From: Prochlorococcus marinus str. MIT 9107
GTDB taxonomy: Bacteria; Cyanobacteriota; Cyanobacteriia; PCC-6307; Cyanobiaceae
DNA: 64,000 nucleotides
NCBI RefSeq assembly: GCF_000759855.1
Contig: NZ_JNAI01000006.1
Coordinates: forward strand, 155,448-219,447
Direction of reading: 5' to 3'
A program made the position numbers and the translations under genes. Positions within the stretch are counted from its first letter, which is position 1. Each line of letters opens with the position of its first letter. Shown piece by piece: positions 30,325 through 39,789 of this stretch. The notes beneath the pieces are model-generated. The model was not told the origin of the DNA. It ran no database searches and was given only the letters and a program-made list of their open reading frames with translations.

Positions 30325-30350
30325 AGTACATAGTAGGATTTAATTAATTT

Positions 30351-31889
30351 TTGAAAATACTTATTAAAGGATTTAAAAAAGCAATAACGGAATTAAAACT
30401 TTTTTATATCACATCGTTTATTGTTGCACTCTTAATAATCATTCCAATTTCCAATTTTCTTCTTGAAGGAGTTCAATATGTTTTTGGTGGGAATTTTTCA
30501 TTAGGTATTGCAGGAGGAGAAGAGGTACTCGGCACCTTAAAAGTTTTAACACTCACAAGTTTATTTGGAGGAGGATTAGGAACCTTGAATGGATGGTTAC
30601 TTTCAAATTGTGATTTTAAGTTCAGAAAAGTTCTCCGTATTTGTCAGTTAGTTCCACTAGCTGCTCCAGCCTATTTAATAACAGCTGTTCTGCAGGACTT
30701 AGGAAGTATTTTTGGGTATCAAGTAACTGGTTTATGGTGGGGGGTTTTAATACTTTCAATTTCTACTTATCCATATGTATTCATTCTTGCTAACGAAAGT
30801 TTTAATAAATTTGGAGTTAATCAAATCAATGCTAGTAGAGGATTAGGAGTTGGGCCATGGAGGAGCTTCTTTAAAATTGCTTTTCCAATGGCTTTACCAG
30901 CACTAATAACAGGAATAAGTTTAATGTGTATGGAAGTAATGAATGAGTTAGGTACATTTGCATTATTAAATATTCCAAGTATTTCTACCGGCATAGCCGA
31001 AAATTGGATAATTGAGGGTAATCCAAAAAGTGCTATTGGATTATCTTTGATAGCCTTGTTAATGATTTTTACTTTAATTATTTTTGAAAAATTCTCAAGA
31101 AGAAAATCCAGGAGATGGAGTGAAAATCCTGCCTCACAAGATTCTCAAGGATGGAAATTAAAAAGAATTAGAGCTCTTTTAGCAATAACCATAGCCTTAT
31201 TTCCTCCAATTTTCTCTTTTGGAATTCCATGTTTTTGGGTTCTTCTAAATATCGATCAAATTCAAAAAGGCTTATCTTTAGAATTACTTAACCTATCATT
31301 AAGGACTATTAGTCTAGCCCTTTTTACTTCATTAATAACAATGCTATTCTCCTTAATAATTTCCTTGGCTAGGCGCCCAAATAAAAGCTTTTTGTTAGGA
31401 TTAGTTACAAATCTGGCGGGTATAGGTTACGCAATCCCAGGAACTGTATTGGCTTTATCTTTGATCAGCATTTCTTCTTCAAAATTCACTTTCATTGCTA
31501 TTTGCTTACTAGTTTGGGGTTATATTGTCCGATTTTTAACTATTTCTAAGGGTTCTATTGATTCAAGTCTTGAGAGAATATCTCCTAGTCTTGATGAAGC
31601 TGCGCTTGGACTAGGAGAGAACTGGCTAGGAATCTTCAAAAGAATTCATCTACCTCTACTTAAAGGACCAATATTTGTAGGATCTCTTTTAGTTTTTGTA
31701 GATACGATAAAAGAATTACCATTAACATTTATCTTAAGACCATTCGATTTCGATACATTATCTGTGAGAATATATCAATATGCTGGAGATGAAAGAATGG
31801 TAGAGGCAATATTACCAGCAATTCTTATCATGACTTTAGGCCTTATTGCATCGATTAACTTGATACCAAGTTTAGAAAAGAAAAACTAA
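30351..31889 (+). CDS. futB: Iron(III) ABC transporter permease, fused two-domain type
   Basis: The 512-residue protein contains two binding-protein-dependent permease domains in one chain, with about 12 membrane segments. Each has an EAA-type loop: NASRGLGVGPWRSFFKIAFPMA (near 160) and EAALGLGENWLGIFKRIHLPLL (near 415), quoted in part. This layout is that of Fe3+ permeases of the FutB/SfuB type. The periplasmic binding protein and ATPase are not in this window. The start is TTG at 30351. It ends 4 bp into the convergent flippase-like gene. Confidence 0.85.
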   Translation: MKILIKGFKKAITELKLFYITSFIVALLIIIPISNFLLEGVQYVFGGNFSLGIAGGEEVLGTLKVLTLTSLFGGGLGTLNGWLLSNCDFKFRKVLRICQLVPLAAPAYLITAVLQDLGSIFGYQVTGLWWGVLILSISTYPYVFILANESFNKFGVNQINASRGLGVGPWRSFFKIAFPMALPALITGISLMCMEVMNELGTFALLNIPSISTGIAENWIIEGNPKSAIGLSLIALLMIFTLIIFEKFSRRKSRRWSENPASQDSQGWKLKRIRALLAITIALFPPIFSFGIPCFWVLLNIDQIQKGLSLELLNLSLRTISLALFTSLITMLFSLIISLARRPNKSFLLGLVTNLAGIGYAIPGTVLALSLISISSSKFTFIAICLLVWGYIVRFLTISKGSIDSSLERISPSLDEAALGLGENWLGIFKRIHLPLLKGPIFVGSLLVFVDTIKELPLTFILRPFDFDTLSVRIYQYAGDERMVEAILPAILIMTLGLIASINLIPSLEKKN

Positions 31890-32842
31890 ATTCTTTTAAA
31901 CAGTTTTCTAATTAAAAAAGGGAAGCTTATCAACAAATCTGCTGAGGAAGATATAGCTCTAAAATAAATTAAGCTAACAAAAATTGTATTTTGTGGAATA
32001 TTTCTGCCAACAAAAAAAAGGAAGCAGGCTTCAAAAATGCCAACTCCCCCTGGAGCTGTTGGGACAACCAAACCTAAAGACCATGACAAAGAGAAGACTA
32101 CTAATAAAAAAATGATATTGAGAGTAGAACTTGTATAAAAAGTATTTAGGCAAATATAAAACCCAATAAATTTTGATAAAACAAAACCAATTTCAATTAA
32201 TAATGCTTTGATAGGGAAAAAAGAAATTATATTTATTCTCTTTTCAAATTGATCCTTTGAATTTACAAGTCTCAAAACCTCAAATACTTTTCCCTTAAGA
32301 GAACCTAATCTCTTTAATACGAGATAAATTAATTTTCTATTTAAAAACACTAAAGGTAAAATTAAGAAAAAGTAAAATGGTGAAAAAATTACTCCAAGGG
32401 ATGCCAACAGAAAAGCTCCACTCAACATAAAGTAAGGTTCTATAATTGTCGAATACAAAGCAATCTGAGAATTACTTATCTTTTTTATAAAATTAAATCT
32501 TTCAACAAAATGCCAAATCCCTCCTGGAACATATTTAAGAATATTGGTTAAAACATAAAAAGAAACTAGATTATTACTTTTAAATTCTAACCCGAACCAT
32601 TTAACTATATATTTCCATGCATAAGCATTGAGGTAAATACTTAAAACACAAAATAAAAATGATAAAGATAGATTAATTCCATTTTTTTCTAAATTGATAT
32701 CAAAAGAAATTTGATCGATATTATAAAAAAAATAGATGCAAAAATATAACAAGCTTGAAATAAAGAAAATACTCTTTAAACCACCAAAATTAATTTTTTT
32801 AAGAAATTGCCAATATGCTTGAATAATTATATTAAATCTCAT
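31886..32842 (-). CDS. Lysylphosphatidylglycerol-synthase-like / UPF0104 membrane protein
   Basis: The 318-residue protein has about eight hydrophobic segments and the segment VPTAPGGVGIFEACFLFFVG near 265-284, typical of the flippase-like part of MprF and of the UPF0104 family. It lacks the soluble aminoacyl-transfer domain of MprF, so it is more likely a membrane transporter or flippase of unknown substrate. Its start overlaps the larC stop by 4 bp (ATGA). Confidence 0.75.
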   Translation of the reverse strand: MRFNIIIQAYWQFLKKINFGGLKSIFFISSLLYFCIYFFYNIDQISFDINLEKNGINLSLSFLFCVLSIYLNAYAWKYIVKWFGLEFKSNNLVSFYVLTNILKYVPGGIWHFVERFNFIKKISNSQIALYSTIIEPYFMLSGAFLLASLGVIFSPFYFFLILPLVFLNRKLIYLVLKRLGSLKGKVFEVLRLVNSKDQFEKRINIISFFPIKALLIEIGFVLSKFIGFYICLNTFYTSSTLNIIFLLVVFSLSWSLGLVVPTAPGGVGIFEACFLFFVGRNIPQNTIFVSLIYFRAISSSADLLISFPFLIRKLFKRI

Positions 32843-34065
32843 TTCCAGTTTTCAAATGCTTTAAAGTTTTTACTTGACTCTTTTATTATTTTTCTTATTT
32901 CGTCAGTTGATATTTTATGCTTTAGTTTTAATCTCAAAACTTCGTCATTTTCTGGTTTCATACTTATCGATCCATCTGGTTTTAAAGTCTGTTTAACTTT
33001 TATATTTCCAAAAGTCGTTGAACATTCTCCTCTTCTCCTAAGTAATATCCACCTAGATTGGGTCCTTTCACGAACTCCAATAGTATTGGAATAATCAAAC
33101 CATAATCGCCTGAAGTTTTCTTTTTTTTCTATTGGCAAGATTGCTTGAATAGAAAATCCAATTCTATTTTTTTTCATATTGATAGCTTGATAAGAAACGT
33201 CGTAGGCGCCTTCGATTCTTAGTTTCTCTACAAAATTAGATATATCTTCAGGTGTTTGGTCATCAATCCATGCCTCTTGAACAGATATCTCTTCAAACTT
33301 TGGATTAATTTGTTGAATAATAGAAGAATCTTCAAATGAAGTAATTTTATACACTCTAACCAAATTAGGGAATGGGAATTTTAGATTACCAATGCCTACT
33401 CCGTAAGAATTAATAGAATATTTTGAAGGGGGTTGCAGATAGTTAACTAAATTAGAAAGTAAAGCAATTCCCGTAGGTGTAGATAGCTCCCCTTCTATTG
33501 AGTCAAAGCATGATAAAACTCTAATATTCTTTTTTCTTATGAGCTCTATTACAGCAGGAGGGGGAACAGATAATTTTCCGTGTTCAGTTTGAACAAAACC
33601 TTTTCCCAACATTGGTTCATTGCAATAAATCCTTTTAGGATTTAAGAAATTTAATGCGGCGCATACTCCAATAATATCCACTAATGAATCGATAGCCCCA
33701 ATTTCATGAAAATGAACATGATCAGGTTTGATGCCATGAACTTTTCCTTCTGCACTTGCCAAAGATTCAAATACTTCATAAATGATTTGTTGTAAATTAT
33801 CTTCCAAGTGTCCATTTAAAATAAGTTTTTTTATACTTCTCCAATCCCTATTAATTGGACAGGAATCAATATTCTCAACTTTTGCCTTAATCCCACGGAT
33901 TGAACAACTTTTAGATTCTTTAAACTCCAGATTGTATAGGTCCTTTAATCCAAGATCAATAAGTGGTTTTTCAATTATTTTTTTAGGCACACCTAAGTCA
34001 TAAAAAGCTCCTAACAACATATCTCCTGAGATCCCTGGAGAACATTCAATTAAAATATCTTCCAT
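32839..34065 (-). CDS. larC: LarC family (DUF111) nickel-pincer-cofactor protein
   Basis: The 408-residue protein begins with the family motif ECSPGISGDMLLGA and contains HVHFHEIGAIDSLVDI, GELSTPTGIALL and RERTQSRWILLRRR. In lactate racemase bacteria LarC inserts nickel into the pincer cofactor using CTP. No larA, larB or larE is next to it here. In Lactobacillus the gene is split by a programmed frameshift; here it is one frame. It overlaps the next gene by 4 bp. Confidence 0.85.
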   Translation of the reverse strand: MEDILIECSPGISGDMLLGAFYDLGVPKKIIEKPLIDLGLKDLYNLEFKESKSCSIRGIKAKVENIDSCPINRDWRSIKKLILNGHLEDNLQQIIYEVFESLASAEGKVHGIKPDHVHFHEIGAIDSLVDIIGVCAALNFLNPKRIYCNEPMLGKGFVQTEHGKLSVPPPAVIELIRKKNIRVLSCFDSIEGELSTPTGIALLSNLVNYLQPPSKYSINSYGVGIGNLKFPFPNLVRVYKITSFEDSSIIQQINPKFEEISVQEAWIDDQTPEDISNFVEKLRIEGAYDVSYQAINMKKNRIGFSIQAILPIEKKENFRRLWFDYSNTIGVRERTQSRWILLRRRGECSTTFGNIKVKQTLKPDGSISMKPENDEVLRLKLKHKISTDEIRKIIKESSKNFKAFENWK

Positions 34066-34118
34066 AAATCTTAGATTTCTTTAATGGTAAAAATTGCGAT
34101 GAAAATCAACTTTTTATT

Positions 34119-34715
34119 CTAATTATTTTTAGAAAGATTTTTTTCAATCACTTCGTATTTGAGTAATTTTAAAGAATTTCCATCTCTAATCACATCTAAG
34201 CTTATAAAACTATTAAGGAGTTCAAGAGAAAGCTCACCTTTTATGACTAATTTAAAATTTTTATTTTTTATCTTTTGCTTTGAAGAAGAATAGATTTTTA
34301 TAACAAACTCTTTCTTTTGAGCGTTTACAAAAACCAATTCTCCTCTAACAGAGAAATAATTATCTATTAATTCTAATTCCTCTAGTAATTTCGAAAAATT
34401 TGTTTTTGAAGAATCATTTGGGAAATGATTAAGTTGATAAGGATCCCAGATGCCTACAACCTGTAAATGCAAGTTTTGAGTACTTTTATTCTTTGGATAT
34501 ACAATCCAATAATAACTTTTCTTTAAGTCAATATGCTTTTTCAAAAGAGATAATGCTTTTCCTAAAACTACAGTTTCAATTTTTTCACCTTTATTATCAG
34601 TTAAAAAGCCTCTATTTAATTGCTGAGTATCTTGGGGATTAAATTTACCATAAATAATACCAATTGCTCTGTACTGCAATTGATTAGTAACTTTTGGGAT
34701 GGGATTTTTTAACAT
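34119..34715 (-). CDS. Hypothetical protein, 198 residues
   Basis: A soluble, Lys-rich protein not recognised. There is no signal peptide or membrane segment. Strand-rich segments (YYWIVYP, LQVVGIWDPYQLN, LVFVNAQKKEFVIKIY) suggest a mostly beta fold. It sits between larC and a small exported protein gene on the minus strand; the intergenic distances (53 and 41 bp) do not argue strongly for an operon. Confidence 0.7.
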   Translation of the reverse strand: MLKNPIPKVTNQLQYRAIGIIYGKFNPQDTQQLNRGFLTDNKGEKIETVVLGKALSLLKKHIDLKKSYYWIVYPKNKSTQNLHLQVVGIWDPYQLNHFPNDSSKTNFSKLLEELELIDNYFSVRGELVFVNAQKKEFVIKIYSSSKQKIKNKNFKLVIKGELSLELLNSFISLDVIRDGNSLKLLKYEVIEKNLSKNN

Positions 34716-34756
34716 ATTAAAATTTTTTAAAATAATAGTTTATAGTCTTGTATTTC

Positions 34757-35056
34757 TTAATTTTCCTCCAAACTATTAAAAGACTTTAAAGCATCATCTA
34801 TTGCATCAGAGGGGTTCGTCGCATCATTCAAACTATTATATCTCCTAATCATTTCAACAATTTCAAATGGATTAGTTGGAATAACTGAACTATCCTCTTC
34901 TGATTTGGTTGAGCTTTCTACCTGTGATTCCTCAAAAAAATTTTCAGCATTTAGGAAATCACTTTTTAAGGAAATTAAGGACATCAAAAAAACAACTAAA
35001 GATATTGGTTGAGAAAAATTTTTAAGAAAATAAATTTTCATTTTATTAAATTTCAA
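34757..35056 (-). CDS. Small exported or membrane-anchored hypothetical protein
   Basis: The 99-residue protein has an N-terminal signal or anchor (hydrophobic core about 17-29) with a possible cleavage near LNA-EN. The mature part is acidic and contains a short conserved-looking helix, NPFEIVEMIRRYNSLNDATNPSDA (quoted in two parts: NPFEIVEMIRRY and NSLNDATNPSDA). Not recognised. It is encoded divergently from xth. Confidence 0.65.
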   Translation of the reverse strand: MKFNKMKIYFLKNFSQPISLVVFLMSLISLKSDFLNAENFFEESQVESSTKSEEDSSVIPTNPFEIVEMIRRYNSLNDATNPSDAIDDALKSFNSLEEN

Positions 35057-35112
35057 AATTCTTTAATGCCAAAAATCTTTGCTAGTTTAATTTTACATAA
35101 TTTAGTAGAAAT

Positions 35113-35958
35113 TTGTTAATAGCAACTTGGAATGTTAACTCTATAAGAACTAGACTTTCACAAATATTAGATTGGATTAATCAAGTCAATCCAGATATTC
35201 TATGTTTGCAGGAAACAAAAGTGATTGATGATAGTTTCCCTATTGGACCTTTCGAAAAATTAGGATATTCAGTGGAGGTATACGGACAAAAGTCATATAA
35301 TGGTGTTGCTATCATTTCAAGAATAAAGGCTGAAAATATAAAAAAAGGGTTTTACGGTTGCAAAGACTATGATCAAAATATTGAAATTTTTCAAGATCAA
35401 AAAAGATTAATTTCTGCTGATATTAATGGTATTAAAATCATAAATGTCTATGTGCCAAATGGATCTAATCTAGAATCCGATAAGTTCGAATACAAAATTA
35501 ATTGGTTGAGTTGTTTAGCTTCTTTTTTGGATGAGCAAGTAAAAAGTGGAGAAGCAATTTGTTTGATGGGTGATTTTAATGTTGCTCCATCCAACATAGA
35601 TATTCATGATCCCCAAAAATATGAAGGAGCCATAATGGCATCTGAGGCAGAGAGAAATGCACTAAATAATGTTCTAAAAGGAAGATTAATAGATTCTTTT
35701 AGGGTTTTTGAACAAAATACTGGTAATTGGAGTTGGTGGGATTACCGTAATAACGCATATGAATTAAATAAAGGTTGGAGAATAGACCATATCTACATCA
35801 GTAAAGAACTATCATCAAAACTTAAAAGCTGTGTGATAGACAGCTCCCCTAGATCAAATTTACGCCCAAGTGATCATGCTCCAGTAATGATTGATTTGGA
35901 CTTAAATGACATAAATGCAGATTTTTTTGAAGATGAGGATAATTTTTTCGAAATATAA
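35113..35958 (+). CDS. xth: Exodeoxyribonuclease III
   Basis: This AP endonuclease/3' exonuclease acts in base excision repair. The 281-residue protein has ATWNVNSIRTRL at the start, LQETK with the metal-binding Glu near 34, VYVPNGS, GDFNVAPS near 155, and the C-terminal SDHAPVMIDL with the catalytic Asp-His. The start is TTG at 35113, since the conserved N-terminal strand begins two codons later. An acidic tail follows the domain. Confidence 0.94.
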   Translation: MLIATWNVNSIRTRLSQILDWINQVNPDILCLQETKVIDDSFPIGPFEKLGYSVEVYGQKSYNGVAIISRIKAENIKKGFYGCKDYDQNIEIFQDQKRLISADINGIKIINVYVPNGSNLESDKFEYKINWLSCLASFLDEQVKSGEAICLMGDFNVAPSNIDIHDPQKYEGAIMASEAERNALNNVLKGRLIDSFRVFEQNTGNWSWWDYRNNAYELNKGWRIDHIYISKELSSKLKSCVIDSSPRSNLRPSDHAPVMIDLDLNDINADFFEDEDNFFEI

Positions 35959-36180
35959 ATAAATCAAATATGAATTCTTTTAGGCCTGAAAAAGCTTATC
36001 AATAAAGAGTTATTAAAGAGTGATAGAGATTTGCACTATAATTCCTTAATAATAAGAATTTACAATCCAAACTATCGCAATAAAAATATCATAATGTAGA
36101 ATTTCATTCTGAATAAAATTTTACCTATTTTTAAATTAGGACATGATTAAATTTTTCTCAAAGCTTTATTTATTTAAACT

Positions 36181-37482
36181 GTGACTGACATATTAAATTA
36201 CACCCAATCAGAAGAAGTTTTTTCTGCTGCCCAAAAATTAATGCCTGGTGGAGTGAGTTCTCCTGTTAGAGCTTTTAAATCTGTCGGCGGACAGCCAATA
36301 GTTTTCGATAGAGTCAAAGGGCCCTTCGCTTGGGATATAGATGGAAATAGATACATTGACTATATAGGGAGCTGGGGGCCGGCTATTTGTGGACACGCCC
36401 ACCCTGAAGTTACAACCGCATTGCAAGAAGCAATTGAGAAAGGTACAAGCTTTGGAGCTCCATGCGTTTTAGAAAACAAACTTGCTGAAATGGTAATAGA
36501 TGCTGTTCCATCGGCAGAAATGGTTAGATTTGTTAATAGTGGGACTGAAGCTTGCATGGCTGTTTTAAGGCTTATGAGAGCATTCACTGGGAGAGATAAA
36601 GTCATTAAATTTGATGGTTGCTATCACGGTCATGCAGATATGTTTTTGGTGAAAGCCGGATCTGGTGTAGCTACTTTGGGATTACCAGATTCACCAGGTG
36701 TTCCACGATCAACAACCGCAAACACACTTACAGCACCATACAATGATCTTGAAGCGGTAAAGAAATTATTTTCTGAGAATCCTGACGCCATTTCTGGGGT
36801 TATTCTTGAGCCTATTGTTGGTAATGCTGGATTTATTACTCCTGAGCCCGGATTTTTAGAGGGATTGAGAGAATTAACCACTGAGAATGGATCCTTATTA
36901 GTTTTTGATGAAGTCATGACTGGCTTCAGAATTAGTTATGGAGGCGCCCAAGAAAAATTTGGAGTTACTCCTGATTTAACTACACTCGGGAAAGTTATTG
37001 GAGGAGGCTTACCTGTTGGAGCTTATGGAGGTAAGAAAGAAATTATGTCAATGATTGCTCCTTCTGGTCCTGTATACCAGGCAGGTACATTGAGTGGGAA
37101 CCCACTTGCAATGACTGCTGGAATAAAAACTCTTGAGCTGCTCAAACAAGAAGGTAGTTACGAGAAACTAGATGGACTTACCTCAAGATTAATTGAAGGA
37201 ATAATTCAGTCTGCAGAAAATAATGGTATCGCTATTAATGGCGGAAGTGTGAGCGCTATGTTTGGATTTTTCTTGTGTGATGGACCAGTTAGGAACTTTG
37301 ATGAAGCAAAAACAAATGATGCTGAACTTTTTGGTAAGTTGCATAGAGAGATGCTACAACGAGGGATTTACTTAGCCCCAAGCCCTTTTGAGGCTGGATT
37401 CACTTCACTAGCTCACAGCGAAGAGGAAATTGATAAAACTATCGAAGCGTTTGATCAATCATTTAATGCAATTAAAAGTTAG
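36181..37482 (+). CDS. hemL: Glutamate-1-semialdehyde 2,1-aminomutase
   Basis: HemL converts glutamate-1-semialdehyde to 5-aminolevulinate, the start of tetrapyrrole synthesis. The 433-residue PLP enzyme has [12 protein letters not shown] near 22-33, [12 protein letters not shown], the PLP-binding segment [11 protein letters not shown], and [17 protein letters not shown] with the Schiff-base Lys. The start codon is GTG. The codon use is less AT-biased than that of the neighbours, as expected for a highly expressed gene. The 222-bp gap before it holds only AT-rich sequence. Confidence 0.97.
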   Translation: MTDILNYTQSEEVFSAAQKLMPGGVSSPVRAFKSVGGQPIVFDRVKGPFAWDIDGNRYIDYIGSWGPAICGHAHPEVTTALQEAIEKGTSFGAPCVLENKLAEMVIDAVPSAEMVRFVNSGTEACMAVLRLMRAFTGRDKVIKFDGCYHGHADMFLVKAGSGVATLGLPDSPGVPRSTTANTLTAPYNDLEAVKKLFSENPDAISGVILEPIVGNAGFITPEPGFLEGLRELTTENGSLLVFDEVMTGFRISYGGAQEKFGVTPDLTTLGKVIGGGLPVGAYGGKKEIMSMIAPSGPVYQAGTLSGNPLAMTAGIKTLELLKQEGSYEKLDGLTSRLIEGIIQSAENNGIAINGGSVSAMFGFFLCDGPVRNFDEAKTNDAELFGKLHREMLQRGIYLAPSPFEAGFTSLAHSEEEIDKTIEAFDQSFNAIKS

Positions 37483-37537
37483 TACTTTATTATTATTATT
37501 TTTAGAAAAAGATATATAAAAAGTTAATTAATTAAAA

Positions 37538-38341
37538 TTATCTTTTACCACCAACAATTACTGGGGGACTTCCTCCTTCTGATCCTGGCAGTCCGGGAAC
37601 AACCTGAGTACTTCCATCCCATTTATCTAGAAATAATTTAAAAAGCACTTGATCGTCAAGACTTCTATTTAGGGTTTCGTATCTAAGAGCTTCTTGTTCC
37701 GCAATTTCTACTTCAGTTTTTGCTCTCAATAATTGTTGACCAGCTATTTGTTTTTGTTCAATAGCAGCTCTATATTCTTCAGCAATCTCTAATCCAGTCA
37801 GATCTAAACTTTTGACATCTACATAATCGAAAGAATTTAGTTCTTGAGCAACAGTATCGCCTACTTTTTCAGAAATGACTGCAAATTCTGTAGCTATTGT
37901 CTCTAGCTCATATTGAGAGAAAACAGATTTGAGAGCTTTAAGTAGTGAGGGCTGAACAATTTTTTGATAAACATCACTATTTCTGCTGGCTATAGTAGCA
38001 AAAATTCTTCCAGCTTCATTAGGCTTCACAGAATACTTGACAGTAGCTGTAGCTCTAATAACCTGAAGGTCCTTGGTTAAAGTTTCGAATTTTTCAGGTT
38101 GAACTTGAGTTTTAATATCAAATGGATAAACAGACTGAATAAATGGAAGTTTAAAGTTTAAACCAGCTCTTCTAGAGGGGCCACTTACCTTACCTAATGT
38201 TGTAACCACTGCAACTTGTCCAGAAGGTACCACAAAGAGGGCCTGAGTAAGTAAAAGAAAGCCTGTAAAAGACAATACAATCAAGAGTGTTGCAGTCCCT
38301 CCAGGACCAGCTGGTGTGACATTTTTAAAAGATGTTGACAT
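37538..38341 (-). CDS. SPFH/prohibitin-family membrane protein
   Basis: The 267-residue protein has one N-terminal membrane segment (about 17-38) followed by an SPFH domain (VPSGQVAVVTTLGKVSG onward) and a helical coiled-coil region with EQKQIAGQQLLRAKTEVEIAEQEA (quoted in part). Prohibitin-like proteins form large rings on membranes and often stabilise proteases such as FtsH. No protease gene is adjacent. Confidence 0.9.
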   Translation of the reverse strand: MSTSFKNVTPAGPGGTATLLIVLSFTGFLLLTQALFVVPSGQVAVVTTLGKVSGPSRRAGLNFKLPFIQSVYPFDIKTQVQPEKFETLTKDLQVIRATATVKYSVKPNEAGRIFATIASRNSDVYQKIVQPSLLKALKSVFSQYELETIATEFAVISEKVGDTVAQELNSFDYVDVKSLDLTGLEIAEEYRAAIEQKQIAGQQLLRAKTEVEIAEQEALRYETLNRSLDDQVLFKLFLDKWDGSTQVVPGLPGSEGGSPPVIVGGKR

Positions 38342-38454
38342 TAAATTTTTTCTTTTAATTAATCATATTTAATCAAACTAATTAGTGCATTAATAAGGTA
38401 TTTAATTAAAATAATTTTTTAATAATTAAAAAAGGAATATAAATATTGTTTTTA

Positions 38455-38661
38455 TTAAATGTTAGATCTAAATTTATCCAAAAGTTGTAAATAAAGGTCC
38501 TCATCTATTTCTCTAATATCATATTCAGATGGCAAAACACCATGCTTATGCTCATGAACTGCCATCCAACAAAATTTCTCAATTTCTCCCTTTGAGAAAC
38601 GGGGATAATTTTTTACCTTTATGCACAATTTTTTAATAAGAGATTCCGGATAATCTGTCAT
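38455..38661 (-). CDS. Small hypothetical protein, 68 residues
   Basis: Not recognised. It is soluble, mixed-charge and probably helical, with a central IEKFCWMAVHEHKHGVLPSE segment. It lies 27 bp downstream of the yajQ-type gene on the same strand and may be co-transcribed with it. Confidence 0.62.
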   Translation of the reverse strand: MTDYPESLIKKLCIKVKNYPRFSKGEIEKFCWMAVHEHKHGVLPSEYDIREIDEDLYLQLLDKFRSNI

Positions 38662-38688
38662 ATTGTTAAAAAAGCCTTATTGAAGATC

Positions 38689-39186
38689 TTATCTAAAGTT
38701 ATTAGCCTTGAGAGGAATGTTAAAAGACTCTTCCAAGTCACTAAGAAGTGTAATTGCTAACTGAAGATCATTTTTGCTCTTACTAGAGACTCTGAGAGTT
38801 TCTCCATTGATACTGACATTAATTTTTTTTATTTGATCTCTAATATTTTTACTGATTTTTTTTGCTATTTCTTGTTTAATACCTTGCTTTAAAAGGATTG
38901 TCTGTTTTACTTTATTACCACTAACTATTTCAATTTCACCGTAATCAAAAATTTTTAAAGATAATTCTCTTTTTATTGCTTTTTGTCTAATTATATCATT
39001 TACAGCATTTAAGGTTAGTTCACTATTAGTAGTTATAAAAATATTTTCTTTATCTAAATCAACTGTCGTAATTGTTCCTTTAAGATCGTAACGCTGAGAA
39101 ATTTCCCTTTTTACTTGATCCAAAGTATTAACTAATTCCTGTCTATCAAAATCAGAAACGACGTCAAATGAAAAACTTTCTGCCAT
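38689..39186 (-). CDS. yajQ: YajQ family (UPF0234) protein
   Basis: The 165-residue protein has the family start SFDVVSDFDRQELVNTLDQ, with YDLKGT near 39-44 and the C-terminal SKNDLQLAITLL. The fold is a duplicated ferredoxin-like domain. YajQ proteins bind nucleotides or RNA, and a c-di-GMP effector role is reported in Xanthomonas; here the role is unknown. Confidence 0.93.
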   Translation of the reverse strand: MAESFSFDVVSDFDRQELVNTLDQVKREISQRYDLKGTITTVDLDKENIFITTNSELTLNAVNDIIRQKAIKRELSLKIFDYGEIEIVSGNKVKQTILLKQGIKQEIAKKISKNIRDQIKKINVSINGETLRVSSKSKNDLQLAITLLSDLEESFNIPLKANNFR

Positions 39187-39251
39187 TGTAAATTTTTAAA
39201 CGCAAGATCATTTTTAGCATAAATTAGATTTAAAAGGGTAAATAGATTAAT

Positions 39252-39764
39252 TTAATCAAAAAACAACAAACTAACCACTTTCCCCATTTCTTCAGCACAT
39301 CTACAACTATTTAGCAAAGTTTCACTATCATGAAAGGCGAAACATATTAATTGATCACACCTAGCAATAATTTCTTGATTACAAAGGCTGCTTGCAAGTG
39401 GTAAAGGCAATTCATCATTTTCACTTTTTTCAACCAAATGCATAACCCTTTCAAGTTGATCCTTGATTTCAGGTATTTGCCTGTCAAGGCTTTGTGGTAA
39501 TAAAACAGTCAATAATGATGGATTGATATCTAAAACAGCTCGAATAACCGCAGCATTCACTCCTTGTGATCCAGATGTAAGAATATTATGTCCCTCTTCA
39601 GCTAAAGACCTTGCTATCAACTCAATCAAGTGAATATCAACGACTGGGACATGTCTACTACCCAGAAAGGCGATCCTCCTTTTTCCATTATCTTGGAGTT
39701 TTGCTAATTCTTGAGCTAAGGCATCAACGCCTTCGGTTTCTGGCAAATCTAAAGAGCGACTCAA
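39252..39764 (-). CDS. DprA/LOG-like Rossmann-fold protein
   Basis: The 170-residue protein has a Rossmann-type nucleotide-binding fold resembling the DprA core: IAFLGSRHVP near 31-40, ILTSGSQGVNAAVIRAVLD near 61-79, and a C-terminal CDQLICFAFHDSETL near 136-150. It is only as long as the core domain and lacks DprA flanking domains. Members bind nucleotides or single-stranded DNA. The exact function is not known. Confidence 0.72.
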   Translation of the reverse strand: MSRSLDLPETEGVDALAQELAKLQDNGKRRIAFLGSRHVPVVDIHLIELIARSLAEEGHNILTSGSQGVNAAVIRAVLDINPSLLTVLLPQSLDRQIPEIKDQLERVMHLVEKSENDELPLPLASSLCNQEIIARCDQLICFAFHDSETLLNSCRCAEEMGKVVSLLFFD

Positions 39765-39789
39765 AATAAAATAGTTCCTATATTTGAAA

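Noticed and set aside
35959..36180. Possible small RNA before hemL
   Set aside because: The 222 bp are AT-rich with no convincing hairpin and T-run or conserved motif that I can recognise.
36238..36917. Three minus-strand frames inside hemL
   Set aside because: The hemL frame is full-length and matches the family throughout; the antisense frames have no recognisable features.
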